Assembly (NCBI GenBank): GCA_019634385.1
Contig: JAHQVK010000050.1
Location: 84,072-148,071 of the forward strand
DNA: 64,000 nucleotides
Origin: Myxococcales bacterium
GTDB taxonomy: Bacteria > Myxococcota > Kuafuiibacteriia > Kuafuiibacteriales > Kuafuiibacteriaceae
Direction: 5' to 3'
Position numbers and translations under genes: made by a program. Under the pieces are notes generated by a model, which had not been told where the DNA came from, searched no databases, and saw only the letters and a program-made list of their open reading frames with translations. Shown in pieces: positions 1 to 10,625 of this stretch (position 1 is its first letter; every line of letters starts with the position of its first letter).

Positions 1-15
1 CAAACTGGGTTCTCC

Positions 16-3000
16 ATGACTGAGGAACGCCCCGCAGTAGTAAGTACGGACCCCATCTCAGTGACCAACCCAGCGCCACGGTTGGAACACAGCGGACATG
101 TCGTTCCCGAAGACACCGAAGAGAAGCTCAGTGGACACACCACCACTCCTAACGCTGATGCAGGCTTCGACGGACAGCAGCCATCCACAAAAAAATCCCC
201 CGCAGCCACGGAACGGGCCAAAGAGGCGGAGAAAAAGCGTCTAATGAAACAACGCGCTGCATCTTTGCGCAAAAAGGCCGTTGCCAAGAAAAAGATGTGG
301 GCGCAAAAAGCGACAGCGGCAAAAAAGCGAGCCGCAGAATTGAGGAAAACAGCAGCGGCAAAAGCTCGGGAAGCCGCCGCAAAGGAAGCTGAAGTCGCAC
401 GGCAAGCTCGAGCCCTCGAAAAAGAGCAAGCCAAAGAGCGTAAAGTCGCCGAGAAATTACGCCTGAAACAGCAGAAGGCCCAGACGGTGACGACAAAGCC
501 GAAGAAGCCTTTAGACAAAGTTGACTTATCTCCGACTCAGGCCACGCCCGAGGACATCTCCGACCAGCAGCCCTACGCTGTATCGCCGGCTTCACCCTCT
601 GAGACCAATCTATCCATAGACAATCTATCCATCGAGAAAGGCACGCCTCTCGATGCGTCAGTGGCCGCTACGTCCTCTAGTTTGTCCGTAGAAACAATCC
701 CGTCTGGTATCCCAGTCCAGAATCAAACCGTACCTGACGCCACGGAAGCCCCTACTGTAGACGCAACCTTACTTAGCCCTACTGAAAAGATCCCTGATCT
801 ACCGGTTGTACCCCCTTTGCCATCCGCACCGGTGGTTGATACGCATGTCAGTCGTGAACCGGTCCCATCCCCATCAACGGCGGATATTATCCCTCCGCTG
901 CCGGTATACACCCCCAAGGCCCCCCCGACCACAAGCACTGATGAGTCATCATCCTGGGCCTCTCCTTTACCACCATCGGCACCAGTGCCTGAACTGCCAC
1001 GAGCACCCGCACCTACCGAGACCAGCCAAGTCTCCCTGCGGAACACTGAGTCAGAGATAGCAGCCTTTACAGCTCAAGCAAAAGACGCCGAGTCACCGGT
1101 GACCCATACTGCCTCGTTCAGTGCCACTGAAGCCGCTGAAACGTTCTCTTTACCGCAGAACTTTCCAGCGAACCCGCCGGCGAGAAAAGAGGAGCTCACA
1201 GTTCAAGCTCCCCCAACCTCTTCCGACACATTCGATAACCCCGGCGATATTCAGGTTACTTCCGAGCCTGGTGATGAGGAGCTGAGAAAAGCCCTCCTCG
1301 CTGAAACCGCCAAGAAAAAGCAAGTTATGCTTACAGAAAAGCAGCTCGCCCGGAAGGACCAGGCCGCACGAGCTGCAAAACTTGCTGCCGCAAAAAAACG
1401 AGCGAAACCAGAAGATGAAAACTCATCCGAGAATGCGATGGCCAATCTGTTGGAGCGCGGTCGTAGCCAGGGTGTTCTAACCCTAGACGACGTCAATCGC
1501 TCCTTACCGTCCGACATGGTCTCTGCTGAGCAGCTAGACGCGGTGATGGACATCTTCACTAAAGAGAATATCGATATCGTCGATTCTGATGGCCTCGACG
1601 ATACGGATGATGAGTCAGCAGTAGCCGCCGCGAAAGCAGCCAAATCCAGCCTTGGGAAAGAAGACTCCAATCGAACGGAAACCCGAGAAGATCTCGACGC
1701 TGCCTACAAAACTAATGACCCCGTGCGGATGTATCTCCGCAAGATGGGTAGCGTAGCTCTATTATCTCGTGAGGATGAGGTCGCAATCGCCAAACGCATC
1801 GAAGCGGGCGAGAAAGAAGTCCTTGATGTTGTTCTTAAATCATCACTTGCCGTCAAGGAAATCCTCACCCTTGGAAAGCGACTCGAGGAAGGTAAAGTCC
1901 GCATCCGAGATGTCGTCAAAGAGGTAGATGAAGAGCATGAAGTCTTCGACGAAGTCGCCGTAACCGAAAAAGTTCGCTCGATCATGGCCAAGATCCAAAT
2001 CCTGGATGAATCCAACGATCGTATCCGTGAAGAACTTTTCGCTGGTCGTAAGAAACTCGCGAAGCCCCGAAAAGATCAACTCAACAAGGAGTTGGAACGT
2101 AACCGCGAAGAGATGGCGACTCTCCTGGAGGAAATGCAGCCCAACAAGCGGCAAATCCAAAAGATCGTAGCAAAACTAAAAGGTCTCATTAAGAAGGTCC
2201 ATCAGACCGAACAAGAAGCCCTCGCCTGGCAAAGCCGTCTCCGAGTACCCATGGTGGAGATTCGCAAGATGCTCCGTGAGGTTCGTGAAGACTCTTCTAA
2301 AGAAAAAGATGTCCAACGAAAACTCCGGCTACAACCGGAAGAGTTCCATGAAATGGAACGTACCGTCCGTGGGGCCATCCGCAAAATTAAGCGTATCGAA
2401 CAAGAGGCCGGCCTTCCACTAGAAGAACTCAAAGTCACGTACAAGCAGATTCAAGTTGGTGAGCGGAAGGCGAAAAAAGCTAAGGGAGAAATGGTCGAGG
2501 CCAATCTTCGCCTAGTCGTATCCATCGCGAAGAAGTACACCAACCGCGGCCTACAATTCTTGGATCTCATTCAGGAAGGCAACATTGGTCTCATGAAAGC
2601 TGTGGATAAGTTTGAGTGGCGGAGAGGATATAAATTCTCTACCTATGCCACTTGGTGGATCCGCCAAGCTATCACCCGAGCTATCGCAGACCAAGCCCGA
2701 ACTATCCGAATTCCAGTGCACATGATCGAAACCATCAACAAATTGATCCGCACGTCTAGATACTTGGTTCAGGAACTTGGTCGGGAACCAACACCAGAGG
2801 AGATAGCCGAGAAAATGGAGCTACCCCTCGATAAAGTGCGCAAGGTCTTGAAGATCGCCAAAGAGCCCATCTCGTTGGAAACCCCCATTGGAGAAGAAGA
2901 AGACTCTCACCTTGGTGATTTCATTGAGGACAAGTCCGCAGTCAGTCCGAGTGAGGCCGTTATTTCGATGAACCTCGCCGAGCAAACGCGACGCGTTCTT

Positions 3001-3198
3001 GCTACCCTAACACCTCGTGAAGAAAAGGTTCTGAGGATGCGTTTTGGCATCGGCGAGAAGTCTGACCATACCCTGGAAGAGGTAGGACAGGACTTTGAAG
3101 TAACCCGTGAGCGTATTCGTCAAATCGAAGCCAAAGCGTTGCGTAAATTGCGACACCCCTCTCGGGCTAAGCGTCTCAAGGCCTTCGTTGAAGGCTGA
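16..3198 (+). CDS. rpoD: Primary sigma factor RpoD (sigma-70) with a very long N-terminal extension
   Basis: This is the housekeeping sigma subunit of RNA polymerase, which recognises -35/-10 promoters. Region 1.1 is seen at about residue 475 ([19 protein letters not shown]), region 1.2 near 568 ([11 protein letters not shown]), and a long charged non-conserved region fills about 590-825. Region 2 follows near 830 ([13 protein letters not shown], then [11 protein letters not shown]), and region 4 begins near 998 ([17 protein letters not shown]) with its helix-turn-helix [13 protein letters not shown]. About 470 residues precede region 1.1: a Lys/Ala-rich basic stretch (about 60-160), then a Pro/Thr/Ser-rich linker. 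Typical family members are about 600-700 residues, so 1060 is unusual. The frame is open to the window edge, so the true start may lie upstream. The sigma assignment is certain; the role of the extension is unknown. Confidence 0.97.
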   Translation: MTEERPAVVSTDPISVTNPAPRLEHSGHVVPEDTEEKLSGHTTTPNADAGFDGQQPSTKKSPAATERAKEAEKKRLMKQRAASLRKKAVAKKKMWAQKATAAKKRAAELRKTAAAKAREAAAKEAEVARQARALEKEQAKERKVAEKLRLKQQKAQTVTTKPKKPLDKVDLSPTQATPEDISDQQPYAVSPASPSETNLSIDNLSIEKGTPLDASVAATSSSLSVETIPSGIPVQNQTVPDATEAPTVDATLLSPTEKIPDLPVVPPLPSAPVVDTHVSREPVPSPSTADIIPPLPVYTPKAPPTTSTDESSSWASPLPPSAPVPELPRAPAPTETSQVSLRNTESEIAAFTAQAKDAESPVTHTASFSATEAAETFSLPQNFPANPPARKEELTVQAPPTSSDTFDNPGDIQVTSEPGDEELRKALLAETAKKKQVMLTEKQLARKDQAARAAKLAAAKKRAKPEDENSSENAMANLLERGRSQGVLTLDDVNRSLPSDMVSAEQLDAVMDIFTKENIDIVDSDGLDDTDDESAVAAAKAAKSSLGKEDSNRTETREDLDAAYKTNDPVRMYLRKMGSVALLSREDEVAIAKRIEAGEKEVLDVVLKSSLAVKEILTLGKRLEEGKVRIRDVVKEVDEEHEVFDEVAVTEKVRSIMAKIQILDESNDRIREELFAGRKKLAKPRKDQLNKELERNREEMATLLEEMQPNKRQIQKIVAKLKGLIKKVHQTEQEALAWQSRLRVPMVEIRKMLREVREDSSKEKDVQRKLRLQPEEFHEMERTVRGAIRKIKRIEQEAGLPLEELKVTYKQIQVGERKAKKAKGEMVEANLRLVVSIAKKYTNRGLQFLDLIQEGNIGLMKAVDKFEWRRGYKFSTYATWWIRQAITRAIADQARTIRIPVHMIETINKLIRTSRYLVQELGREPTPEEIAEKMELPLDKVRKVLKIAKEPISLETPIGEEEDSHLGDFIEDKSAVSPSEAVISMNLAEQTRRVLATLTPREEKVLRMRFGIGEKSDHTLEEVGQDFEVTRERIRQIEAKALRKLRHPSRAKRLKAFVEG

Positions 3199-3220
3199 AT
3201 AGTGTTCCATGAGTCGTCCA

Positions 3221-3246
3221 GCACCGCGGGGAAGCTCCCGCGGCGC
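3221..3246. terminator. GC-rich hairpin between convergent rpoD and aminotransferase genes
   Basis: An inverted repeat GCaCCGCGGG / CCCGCGGcGC with a six-base loop lies just after the rpoD stop, between two converging genes. No T-run follows on either strand, so it is a candidate bidirectional terminator rather than a textbook one. Confidence 0.45.
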
Positions 3247-3327
3247 TGACAAACCCCGCAAGCCAGTTGATTGGCCAAACAGCCAATTGTACAAGGTGTT
3301 TTCTTCTCCAAATCCGCTAAATAATCA

Positions 3328-4491
3328 TTAGATATCCGCTGGTATTTTTCGGTGGGAGAGAAACCGCGCAAGCCGAGACATTCCTTCGGCGGCCGAGCTT
3401 GGCCCAGCCGCATATGACAACCGCCAAAACCAGTCCCCGGTATCTATTCCAAACGCTACCCCCGGAACCACTGCCACATCCTCCTCCGCCAACAGATCAA
3501 GAGCAAGACTGAGGGTGGTAATACCCCTCTTCTTACTCAGCCACGGACGAACATCCACCGTGGCATAGAAAGCACCATCTCCAACCCGCAGTGTGGCCTG
3601 CGGTGGAAGGTCCGATGCTCGATCCATTAGTGCTTGTCGAGCTTCGGCATAAAATGGCTTGTGCGCAGTCAGACGCTCTGGTTCTGCTAGGATCTCCAGA
3701 GCCATTAATTGAGACAGGCGCGGCGCACAAGTCACCATCAGCTGGTTTGCCAGAACTAATTTTGGCATGACCGCCTGCGGACCACACACGTATCCCAACC
3801 GAAATCCAGTCAGCGCGCAACTTTTGGACAATCCAGACACTATAAAGATGGCTGAACTTAGCTCTGACGGCAATTGAGCCCGCTCGCCACTATAGACCAG
3901 GTCGCGGTAAATTTCATCGCTCAAAAAACTCCAGCCTCGCGCTTCGGCCAGTATCAGAGCTCGTTCAGTTGAGGCCGTTGTAGGAACCGCCCCAAAAGGA
4001 TTGGAGGGAGCATTCCAAATAAGCATCCGAGTCTTGGCTGTTCCCAAAGCCTCAAGAGCATCCACATTCGGCCCAAACCCTTCAGTCTCAACTAGCGGAT
4101 ATGGAACCGCGACCCCTCCCAGAAACTGAACAATCCCTCGATAGGCCGGATACCCTGGCTCCGGAATCAGAACTTCATCACCAGGTTCGATCACACAACT
4201 GAGAGTCAGGTAGACCGCCTGTTCACTCCCCACCGTCACGACTACTGATTGCGGACTTTGCAGCTCATGATGGCGTGCGATCGCTTCCCGAAGTCCAAGG
4301 AGGCCAGCATTCTCGGTGTAGCCCGGTGGACCCTCCCAATAGCGCTGAAGCGCTCGCTCCAAGACCTCAGGATCGGGCGTATGGCTGGGCTGCCCCAACG
4401 TAAGGTCTAGAGTGTCCGGACCTCGTCGCTGGCTCATCTGCCGGATGATCGACGGCTTGAGATCTGCTGCTCTCGAATGGATAAACTCCAT
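3328..4491 (-). CDS. PLP-dependent class I/II aminotransferase, candidate DapC
   Basis: This is a fold-type I aminotransferase of the aspartate aminotransferase superfamily. The PLP lysine lies in SGLSKSCALTGFRLGY near residue 226, preceded by the NAPSNPFG motif that contacts the cofactor and by SDEIYRDLVY. The length of about 387 residues is normal. The track starts at a TTG; an ATG three codons in (MEFIHSRAADLK) is the better start. dapD lies directly upstream on the same strand, about 100 bp away. The neighbourhood therefore suggests N-succinyl-diaminopimelate aminotransferase (DapC) in lysine and peptidoglycan synthesis. That substrate is inferred from context only; a general aspartate or alanine aminotransferase is the alternative. 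Confidence 0.88.
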   Translation of the reverse strand: MEFIHSRAADLKPSIIRQMSQRRGPDTLDLTLGQPSHTPDPEVLERALQRYWEGPPGYTENAGLLGLREAIARHHELQSPQSVVVTVGSEQAVYLTLSCVIEPGDEVLIPEPGYPAYRGIVQFLGGVAVPYPLVETEGFGPNVDALEALGTAKTRMLIWNAPSNPFGAVPTTASTERALILAEARGWSFLSDEIYRDLVYSGERAQLPSELSSAIFIVSGLSKSCALTGFRLGYVCGPQAVMPKLVLANQLMVTCAPRLSQLMALEILAEPERLTAHKPFYAEARQALMDRASDLPPQATLRVGDGAFYATVDVRPWLSKKRGITTLSLALDLLAEEDVAVVPGVAFGIDTGDWFWRLSYAAGPSSAAEGMSRLARFLSHRKIPADI

Positions 4492-4591
4492 AGACACCAA
4501 GGTCTACTGAGACCGCATTGGCGTCGAGAGGCTTGCACCACAAAACTAGCTGGCTGGTGAAACTGATGTCAGGATGCACTAGGATGAACGG

Positions 4592-5443
4592 TTAGCGCAG
4601 CGCTTCTTCCAAGGCTGTACTCGCATCAGTTTTGTTATCTCGATACTTCACAATCAGAGGCGTTGCGATTTGGAGGCCATTAGCTTCACCAAACGGCTGC
4701 TTTACGGGTCGAGAACCCGGCACCACAACCGCGCACGGTGGAATCTCGAGGGGCACTTCAGAGGTCCCTGCCAGTACTCGCTCATTTACAACATCATACA
4801 CCTTTGTAGAGCCATTCAGGAGTACACCTGTCCCCAACACCGCCCGCTCCCGCACGATGACCCCTTCATACACACCACAATTACCGCCCACCATTACATC
4901 ATCTTCGATGATAACCGGTAGACTACCGATTGGTTCAAGAACCCCACCAACCTGTACTCCCGCTGATAGATGCACGCGTTCACCCACCTGGGCGCATGAG
5001 CCTACTAATACATGACTATCAACCAAGGTGCCTTTACCTACATAGGCACCAAGGTTGATGTACGAGGGCGGCATAACAATGACCCCTTCATCAACAAAGG
5101 CTCCATCACGAATGGCTGAGCCGCCTGGTACCAAACGCACCTTATTGGTGAGATGTAAGGCACGCCGTGTCGGCAAGGTATGTTTGTCGAAAAAGTTGGT
5201 CCCGGCATACCCCTCCGTTTCCATGAGTTGTCCCAGCCTGAAACCCGCTAATATTGATCTTTTAAACCATTCATTAACCCGCCACTGCCCCTTCGCGTCT
5301 CGCTCTGCGCAGCGAATCAAACCAAGATTAATGAACTCGCGAAACTCTGCAAATAGAACACGATCTTCAGGTTGAAGATCGCTGGTCCCTTTAGCGCCAA
5401 GTTGCTCTAAGTCATATATGAGATTCTGAACCGGTCGCGACAT
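4592..5443 (-). CDS. dapD: 2,3,4,5-tetrahydropyridine-2,6-dicarboxylate N-succinyltransferase
   Basis: DapD succinylates tetrahydrodipicolinate with succinyl-CoA in the succinylase branch of lysine/meso-DAP synthesis and acts as a cytoplasmic trimer. The 283-residue length matches the family. The N-terminal helical domain includes DKHTLPTRRALHLTNKVRLVPGG-like sequence. It is followed by left-handed beta-helix hexapeptide repeats (VIVMPPSYINLGAYVGKGT, VGSCAQVGERVHLSAG, IIEDDVMVGGNCGVYEG) and the terminal SRPVKQPFGEANGL segment. It begins MSRPVQNLIYDLEQLG. The aminotransferase for the next but one pathway step seems to follow downstream, so the two probably form a short operon. Confidence 0.95.
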   Translation of the reverse strand: MSRPVQNLIYDLEQLGAKGTSDLQPEDRVLFAEFREFINLGLIRCAERDAKGQWRVNEWFKRSILAGFRLGQLMETEGYAGTNFFDKHTLPTRRALHLTNKVRLVPGGSAIRDGAFVDEGVIVMPPSYINLGAYVGKGTLVDSHVLVGSCAQVGERVHLSAGVQVGGVLEPIGSLPVIIEDDVMVGGNCGVYEGVIVRERAVLGTGVLLNGSTKVYDVVNERVLAGTSEVPLEIPPCAVVVPGSRPVKQPFGEANGLQIATPLIVKYRDNKTDASTALEEALR

Positions 5444-5474
5444 GCGAATCGGATAAGATTAACGGGACAATGCG

Positions 5475-8400
5475 TCAACCGGACACTGCTCTCAGCGGCC
5501 TTTGCTTAACTTTCGGACGCCAGACGACGAATGTATCCAATTTCTGTGGATCTAGCCATTTGCGGGTCGCGTCGCTATCCGTTGCTTCCACATAGCTACT
5601 CAGAACCTCCAGCAACCGAGTTCGATCTTCGGGACCTAGGTCATGCATTTCCAACGACTCCCGGTTGACATACAGGGCCTGGGACCTCCCTAAGAAGAGC
5701 TGTCCACCGGTCATCCCTGCGCCAACGTTACTAGAAACGGCTCCCAGAATCACTACTGTGCCACCGGTCATGTACTCACACGCATGAAGACCAGTGCCTT
5801 CGACCACCGCCAATGCCCCACTGTTTCGTACCGCGAAACGATCGCCGGCCATCCCCTGGACAAACAATGTACCGCCGGTAGCCCCGTACAGTGCGGCATT
5901 GCCGATAATCGCATTCTCTCCCGGTGCGAAACTAACACTAGGATGCGGACGAACAATAATTCTCCCGCCAGACAAGGACTTGGCAACAGAATCATTCGCT
6001 TCCCCGATCAGGGTGGCATCAATGCCTTCGCCAACAAAGGCTCCAAAGCCTTGTCCTGCGCTCCCTACAAATCGAAGGCGAATCAAACCAAAGCTCAGAC
6101 CAGCCCCCCTGTTCTCACCTTCAGGCACTAGACGAGCCACACTCGCGGACTCACTCCGAAACGCCTCCATGTGTGCGTCATGTTGGCGACTGGCTATCTC
6201 ACCCGCTAGAGTACTCAGTACTGCTCGCTCGTGACTTCGAATCGGATACTCTAGCTCAACCGGCATTCCGCTATCTAACGCAGATAAGCTGTCGTCGACG
6301 ATACGACGGTTGAGCGAAGAGATATCCTCCTGAAGTAGGTTGCCTCTGAACCCTCTCGGGTGCGGTCGGCTGGACCGAAGCAAACCTAAATCCAAGCCCC
6401 GACTCTCCACCTTGTCACGATATTTTTCAGCAACTTCGAGGAATTCAGCTCGACCCACCACCTCATCTAGGTGAGTAGCCCCCACTCGCATCAACTGCCG
6501 CCGAACGTCCTCAGCCAGATAGTGAAGAAAAGTCTCCACCATTTCCGGGGTACCCCTATATTTCTTCTTAAACCGTGGATCATGAGTCGCTATGCCGCGC
6601 GGACAAGTATTTTTCTGGCAGATCCGAGCCATAATACAGCCCTCAGCAATCAGTAGGATTTTGCCAAAACCAAACTGTTCAGCACCCAACATTGCCGCCA
6701 CCACAATATCAAAGCCAGTCTGAAGCCCCCCATCCACTCGCAAAATAGCATTCTCTCGAAGCTCCTGTTCGATGAGAGTCTGATGCACTTCCGCCAGGCC
6801 CAGCTCCCAGGGCAGACCAGCGTGCTTCATAGAAGACAATGATGCCGCGCCCGTGCCTCCATCTCCTCCGGAGATCTGCACAATGTCCGCCCCAGCTTTC
6901 ACCACTCCAGCGGCTATCGTCCCAATGTTAGCCCCAGCCACGAGTTTGACCGATACCGGCGTGTTGGGCTTCAGTTGCTTCAACTCGTAGATGAGTTCGC
7001 GAAGATCTTCGATAGAATAAATATCGTGAAGAGGCGGAGGAGATATCAGCGTAGTGCCCGGTAGACAGTTACGCGCCTTTGCAATGGACTCATCCACCTT
7101 CATGGACATCAGCTGCCCACCTTCGCCAGGTTTAGCACCCTGAGCAATTTTGATTTCGAGTTCCTGGCCTGAAATTAGGAAACGAGCCGAAACTCCAAAC
7201 CGACCGGAGGCTACCTGACGAGAAGTCGCATGAATCCCATGACTCCAATAGAAAGGATTCTCACCTCCCTCACCGGAACCACTCCGTCCCCCTACTCTTC
7301 GCATCGCAATGAATAGATCGCGTTGAGATTCAGCACTAATGGCTCCAAAAGACATCGCACCAGATCCAAACCGACGAAGAATCTCAGCCCTAGGTTGAAC
7401 ATCCTCAAGACTAGGATGCTTAGGGGACTCTTTCAGTTCGAACAGGTGGCGCAGACTCACCGGTTTGGAAGAATCCGCTTCTCGGATGTATTGTTCGTAA
7501 GCCGTCCAACGAGGAAACCCGTCATGCGGGAGATCGATGAAATCATGCACTCGTTTTGACAACCGGGCAGTCATCGCATGCTGCTCACCCTCCGTGCCCT
7601 TTCGGTGCTCCCTCAACTGAAAAGTATCTAAGAGATCCCGTTGACCGCTTTCATAGGCATCCACACGTTGAAGAATTTGTTCACCAATGCCTCCTAACGA
7701 CAAACCTGCGACCGGACTCGGTGTTCCATCAAAATACTTGGATATAACTTCCGAACCTAGACCAATAGCAGTAAACAATCTTGAGTCTTGATAACCCAAA
7801 ACGGTGCTAATCCCCATCTTACTCATCACCTTACGCAGCCCTTCTTCAAAGGCCTTACGGAGATTGTCGCGCCGAGTTTCGATATCTATATCTCTCAGAT
7901 GAATACTATTGTGGGTTTGCGCCAACTCAAACGCTCGATATGGGCATACAGCTGATGCACCAAAGCCCACCAGAGCGGCCATATGATGAGTTGTACGAGC
8001 ATCAGCAGTGTCAATGACGATCGAAGCTTCTAGCCGGAGACCCCATGCATCTAACACTGTGATCGCCGCGCGAAGCGCCAGTAAACTCGGGATCGGAGGC
8101 CGGCTTGGTTTCGCCAAACGATCGGTCAGTATGACGATCGAGCACCCCCCACGAATGGCCGCTAATACTTTCTCTGATAGATCCTCAAGGGCTTCTTCCA
8201 GTCCTCGAGCTCCGCGCACCTTAGCAAAAGTAGCACTAACCTCTACACTCTCGAAGTTACGATCACCTTCAGCATCTTTTTCCGCTGCCTGCCTCACCCA
8301 CGCCATCTCCTCCAAGGTAAGGATCGGCGATTGTAAGGCGATAGCCGGTAGGGGCGGAATAAGGGTTTTCGGTTCAAACACATTGGGCTTGCGACCAAGA

Positions 8401-9932
8401 GTTGTCCGTAAGTCCGTCATCGCCCGCTCTCGAAGATGATCCACGGGCGGATTCGTAACTTGTGCAAAGGTTTGGTAGAAATAGTCGAAAAAACTTCTTG
8501 GTTGATCCGACAGTATCGCCGGGCGCGCAGTATCACCCATCGAACCAATGGGCTCTTTACCGGTAACCATCATCGGTACCAGCACTTCACTCATTTCTTC
8601 TTTGGTGTACCCAAAGAGTGCTTGTTCATCGGCATGATGCCGCTGATCCGCCACCGACAGCGATCCAACCGGATGTAAGCGAGGGTCAAAATGGGCCCCC
8701 GCATTTTCTAGCGACTCGGATGGATCATTAAACCGAACCTCGCCCGTCTCCAGGACAACATGCGCACCCGAGCCTCCTCGGAGGGCACCCTTGCTCAAAA
8801 TCTGGGCTTCATCGAGACCAAAAACACCCGCTTCCGAGGCTAGATAGAACGCGTCTTTCGTCAACGCCCATCTTCCGGGACGAAAGCCATTCCGATCCAA
8901 TCGAGCTCCAACCACTTCGCCGTCGGAGAAAGCAACAAAGGCCGGACCATCCCATGGCTCAACAGCTCGACTCCAAAATTCATAGAATCCGCTCTCCTTC
9001 CGGCCGGCTGGAGGCATCATAATGGCCAAGGCTTCCGACAAGTGAGGGATAGAGCTACGAAAGCGGAGCGCTTCCACCATCTCATTGAGACTGCCTGAGT
9101 CAGAGATTCCCACGTGAGTCATCAGTTCCCCTGGAGGTAAGCCCAGAGCCTGCTCACGAGAGTGGGAGTTCGCACGATTACACGCGATGGTGTTGATCTC
9201 GCCGTTGTGAGCCACCAAGCGAAACGGCTGGGCTTTATCCCAGTTGGTGGCTGTATTCGTCGAGAATCGCCGATGAAATAACGAAAAACGGGTTTTGAAT
9301 CGACTGTCTTTGAGGTCTGGATAAAAATCTTCCAGCCGCTCAGAGGTCACCAAAGCCTTATAGACAATGGTGCGGGTCGACATAGACGACGTCACCACGC
9401 CATTGCTCAACCCCATACGGCGCAATAGCGTTAAATAAGTTTGATGGGCATAGTACAACCGAGTTTGAAACGAACGCTCCGTGCGGCAAAATGGTGGCCG
9501 TTTGATCACCACCTGCCCGATCGATGGTAACGTTGCACGGGCCATTCGGCCTAGCACCGAAGTGTCAACCGGGACTTCGCGAAACTCCAACACTGGCATC
9601 CCAGAATCGCTGAGAACCCGTTCAAAAGTTTCAAGTACCGCCTTCCGATGATCAGCGGGCAAACGCAATAACAGCGTAGCCACCGCCACCGAACCGGCTT
9701 CGTACCCCAACATCTCAAAAGGGATATCGGTCATGATACCGCTGCCATCACTGGTCAAGCGGTCAGCCTGATTGCCTCCCCGATGTTCTACTTTACAGAG
9801 ACCATTCAAGCCCTGCTTTAAGTATTCGTTTCGGGGCTCCAACATAGTTGTCGCAACAAATCCAACCCCACAGGCTGCCTTTTCAGAACCACGGAGGGTT
9901 CGAATCAACGAATACGCTCGTAAATCGCTCAT
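5475..9932 (-). CDS. gltB: Glutamate synthase large subunit
   Basis: GltB takes the amide nitrogen of glutamine and transfers it to 2-oxoglutarate to form two glutamates. At 1485 residues it has the full family length. A class II amidotransferase domain starts at Cys22 (KAACGVGF), which implies removal of a short propeptide. The central FMN/ferredoxin-type synthase barrel carries GEGGENPFYWSHGIH and the loop AQGAKPGEGGQL. Cysteines in CIMARICQKNTCPRGIAT match the 3Fe-4S ligands. The C-terminal GXGXG beta-helix contains NAALYGATGGTLFVQGMAGDR. No gltD small subunit lies next to it; the downstream gene is dapD. A hairpin sits in the leader just before the start. Confidence 0.97.
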   Translation of the reverse strand: MSDLRAYSLIRTLRGSEKAACGVGFVATTMLEPRNEYLKQGLNGLCKVEHRGGNQADRLTSDGSGIMTDIPFEMLGYEAGSVAVATLLLRLPADHRKAVLETFERVLSDSGMPVLEFREVPVDTSVLGRMARATLPSIGQVVIKRPPFCRTERSFQTRLYYAHQTYLTLLRRMGLSNGVVTSSMSTRTIVYKALVTSERLEDFYPDLKDSRFKTRFSLFHRRFSTNTATNWDKAQPFRLVAHNGEINTIACNRANSHSREQALGLPPGELMTHVGISDSGSLNEMVEALRFRSSIPHLSEALAIMMPPAGRKESGFYEFWSRAVEPWDGPAFVAFSDGEVVGARLDRNGFRPGRWALTKDAFYLASEAGVFGLDEAQILSKGALRGGSGAHVVLETGEVRFNDPSESLENAGAHFDPRLHPVGSLSVADQRHHADEQALFGYTKEEMSEVLVPMMVTGKEPIGSMGDTARPAILSDQPRSFFDYFYQTFAQVTNPPVDHLRERAMTDLRTTLGRKPNVFEPKTLIPPLPAIALQSPILTLEEMAWVRQAAEKDAEGDRNFESVEVSATFAKVRGARGLEEALEDLSEKVLAAIRGGCSIVILTDRLAKPSRPPIPSLLALRAAITVLDAWGLRLEASIVIDTADARTTHHMAALVGFGASAVCPYRAFELAQTHNSIHLRDIDIETRRDNLRKAFEEGLRKVMSKMGISTVLGYQDSRLFTAIGLGSEVISKYFDGTPSPVAGLSLGGIGEQILQRVDAYESGQRDLLDTFQLREHRKGTEGEQHAMTARLSKRVHDFIDLPHDGFPRWTAYEQYIREADSSKPVSLRHLFELKESPKHPSLEDVQPRAEILRRFGSGAMSFGAISAESQRDLFIAMRRVGGRSGSGEGGENPFYWSHGIHATSRQVASGRFGVSARFLISGQELEIKIAQGAKPGEGGQLMSMKVDESIAKARNCLPGTTLISPPPLHDIYSIEDLRELIYELKQLKPNTPVSVKLVAGANIGTIAAGVVKAGADIVQISGGDGGTGAASLSSMKHAGLPWELGLAEVHQTLIEQELRENAILRVDGGLQTGFDIVVAAMLGAEQFGFGKILLIAEGCIMARICQKNTCPRGIATHDPRFKKKYRGTPEMVETFLHYLAEDVRRQLMRVGATHLDEVVGRAEFLEVAEKYRDKVESRGLDLGLLRSSRPHPRGFRGNLLQEDISSLNRRIVDDSLSALDSGMPVELEYPIRSHERAVLSTLAGEIASRQHDAHMEAFRSESASVARLVPEGENRGAGLSFGLIRLRFVGSAGQGFGAFVGEGIDATLIGEANDSVAKSLSGGRIIVRPHPSVSFAPGENAIIGNAALYGATGGTLFVQGMAGDRFAVRNSGALAVVEGTGLHACEYMTGGTVVILGAVSSNVGAGMTGGQLFLGRSQALYVNRESLEMHDLGPEDRTRLLEVLSSYVEATDSDATRKWLDPQKLDTFVVWRPKVKQRPLRAVSG

Positions 9933-9950
9933 GACATCGACTTCTTGGTA

Positions 9951-9970
9951 TCGAGGGCTATCGCCCTCGA
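9951..9970 (-). promoter_or_regulatory. Hairpin between the cyclophilin gene and gltB
   Basis: A perfect 8-bp inverted repeat TCGAGGGC / GCCCTCGA with a 4-base loop lies between the cyclophilin stop and the gltB start, ending about 18 bp before gltB. It could terminate the upstream gene or structure the gltB leader. No T-run follows it, so neither role is shown. Confidence 0.4.
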
Positions 9971-9989
9971 ACGGTTAGTGGGATGGAAT

Positions 9990-10559
9990 TCAGCGAACAA
10001 TCTCGATACGCTGAATGACACACTCCTCAATTGGTTGGTCTCCAGCGCCGGTTCGAGTCTGTTCGATTTTCTTCACAACCTCCATCCCTGAAATGACTTG
10101 GCCAAACACCGTATGACGATCGTCCAAATGAGGCGTAGGCACGGTGGTGATAAAAAACTGGCTCCCGTTGGTCTTAGGACCCCGGTTAGCCATCGAAAGT
10201 ATCCCTGGCTTATCATGCTTGAGAGCACTGTTGAACTCATCCTCAAATTCATAGCCAGGCCCACCTCGGCCCGTTCCAGTCGGGTCCCCTCCTTGCAACA
10301 TAAACCCGCTAATTACACGGTGAAAAATGACGTTGCTATAAAGGGGGCCTTCCCCTGGTGAACCATCGCTACGCTTCCACGGGATGGTGCCTTCCGACAA
10401 GCCCACAAAGTTCCCGACAGTCTTAGGTGTATGCTGGCTAAATAGCTCTACCTCAATCACGCCGTGATTGGTGTGAATCTTCGCGCCCGCTACATCAGAC
10501 ACATCAGGGAAAGTCGGTGTTACCGCCATGCCGCCATGCGTAGCGCGCATCGCTCGCAA
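9990..10559 (-). CDS. Cyclophilin-type peptidyl-prolyl cis-trans isomerase
   Basis: The protein catalyses cis-trans isomerisation at proline peptide bonds during folding. The cyclophilin core is clear: VIFHRVISGFMLQGGDPTGTG with the active-site FHR arginine, then NGSQFFITTVPTPHLDDRHTVFGQVISGM. No signal peptide or membrane segment is visible, so it is probably cytoplasmic (PpiB-like). The track start MRAMRATHGG lacks typical family sequence; the ATG at MAVTPTFPD, ten codons in, is an equal or better candidate and would give about 179 residues. It is divergent from mfd, with about 65 bp between the starts, and lies immediately upstream of gltB on the same strand. Confidence 0.93.
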   Translation of the reverse strand: MRAMRATHGGMAVTPTFPDVSDVAGAKIHTNHGVIEVELFSQHTPKTVGNFVGLSEGTIPWKRSDGSPGEGPLYSNVIFHRVISGFMLQGGDPTGTGRGGPGYEFEDEFNSALKHDKPGILSMANRGPKTNGSQFFITTVPTPHLDDRHTVFGQVISGMEVVKKIEQTRTGAGDQPIEECVIQRIEIVR

Positions 10560-10625
10560 AATCTAGGGCACTTCGCTCCCCCTTCCACTCTTGCCGGAGG
10601 ATGCACAACCAGGTAGCCCAACTCG

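Noticed and set aside
149-595. Antisense ORFs within rpoD (149-595, 723-1046, 1251-1670)
   Set aside because: They mirror low-complexity coding sequence of rpoD and have no recognisable domain or ribosome site.
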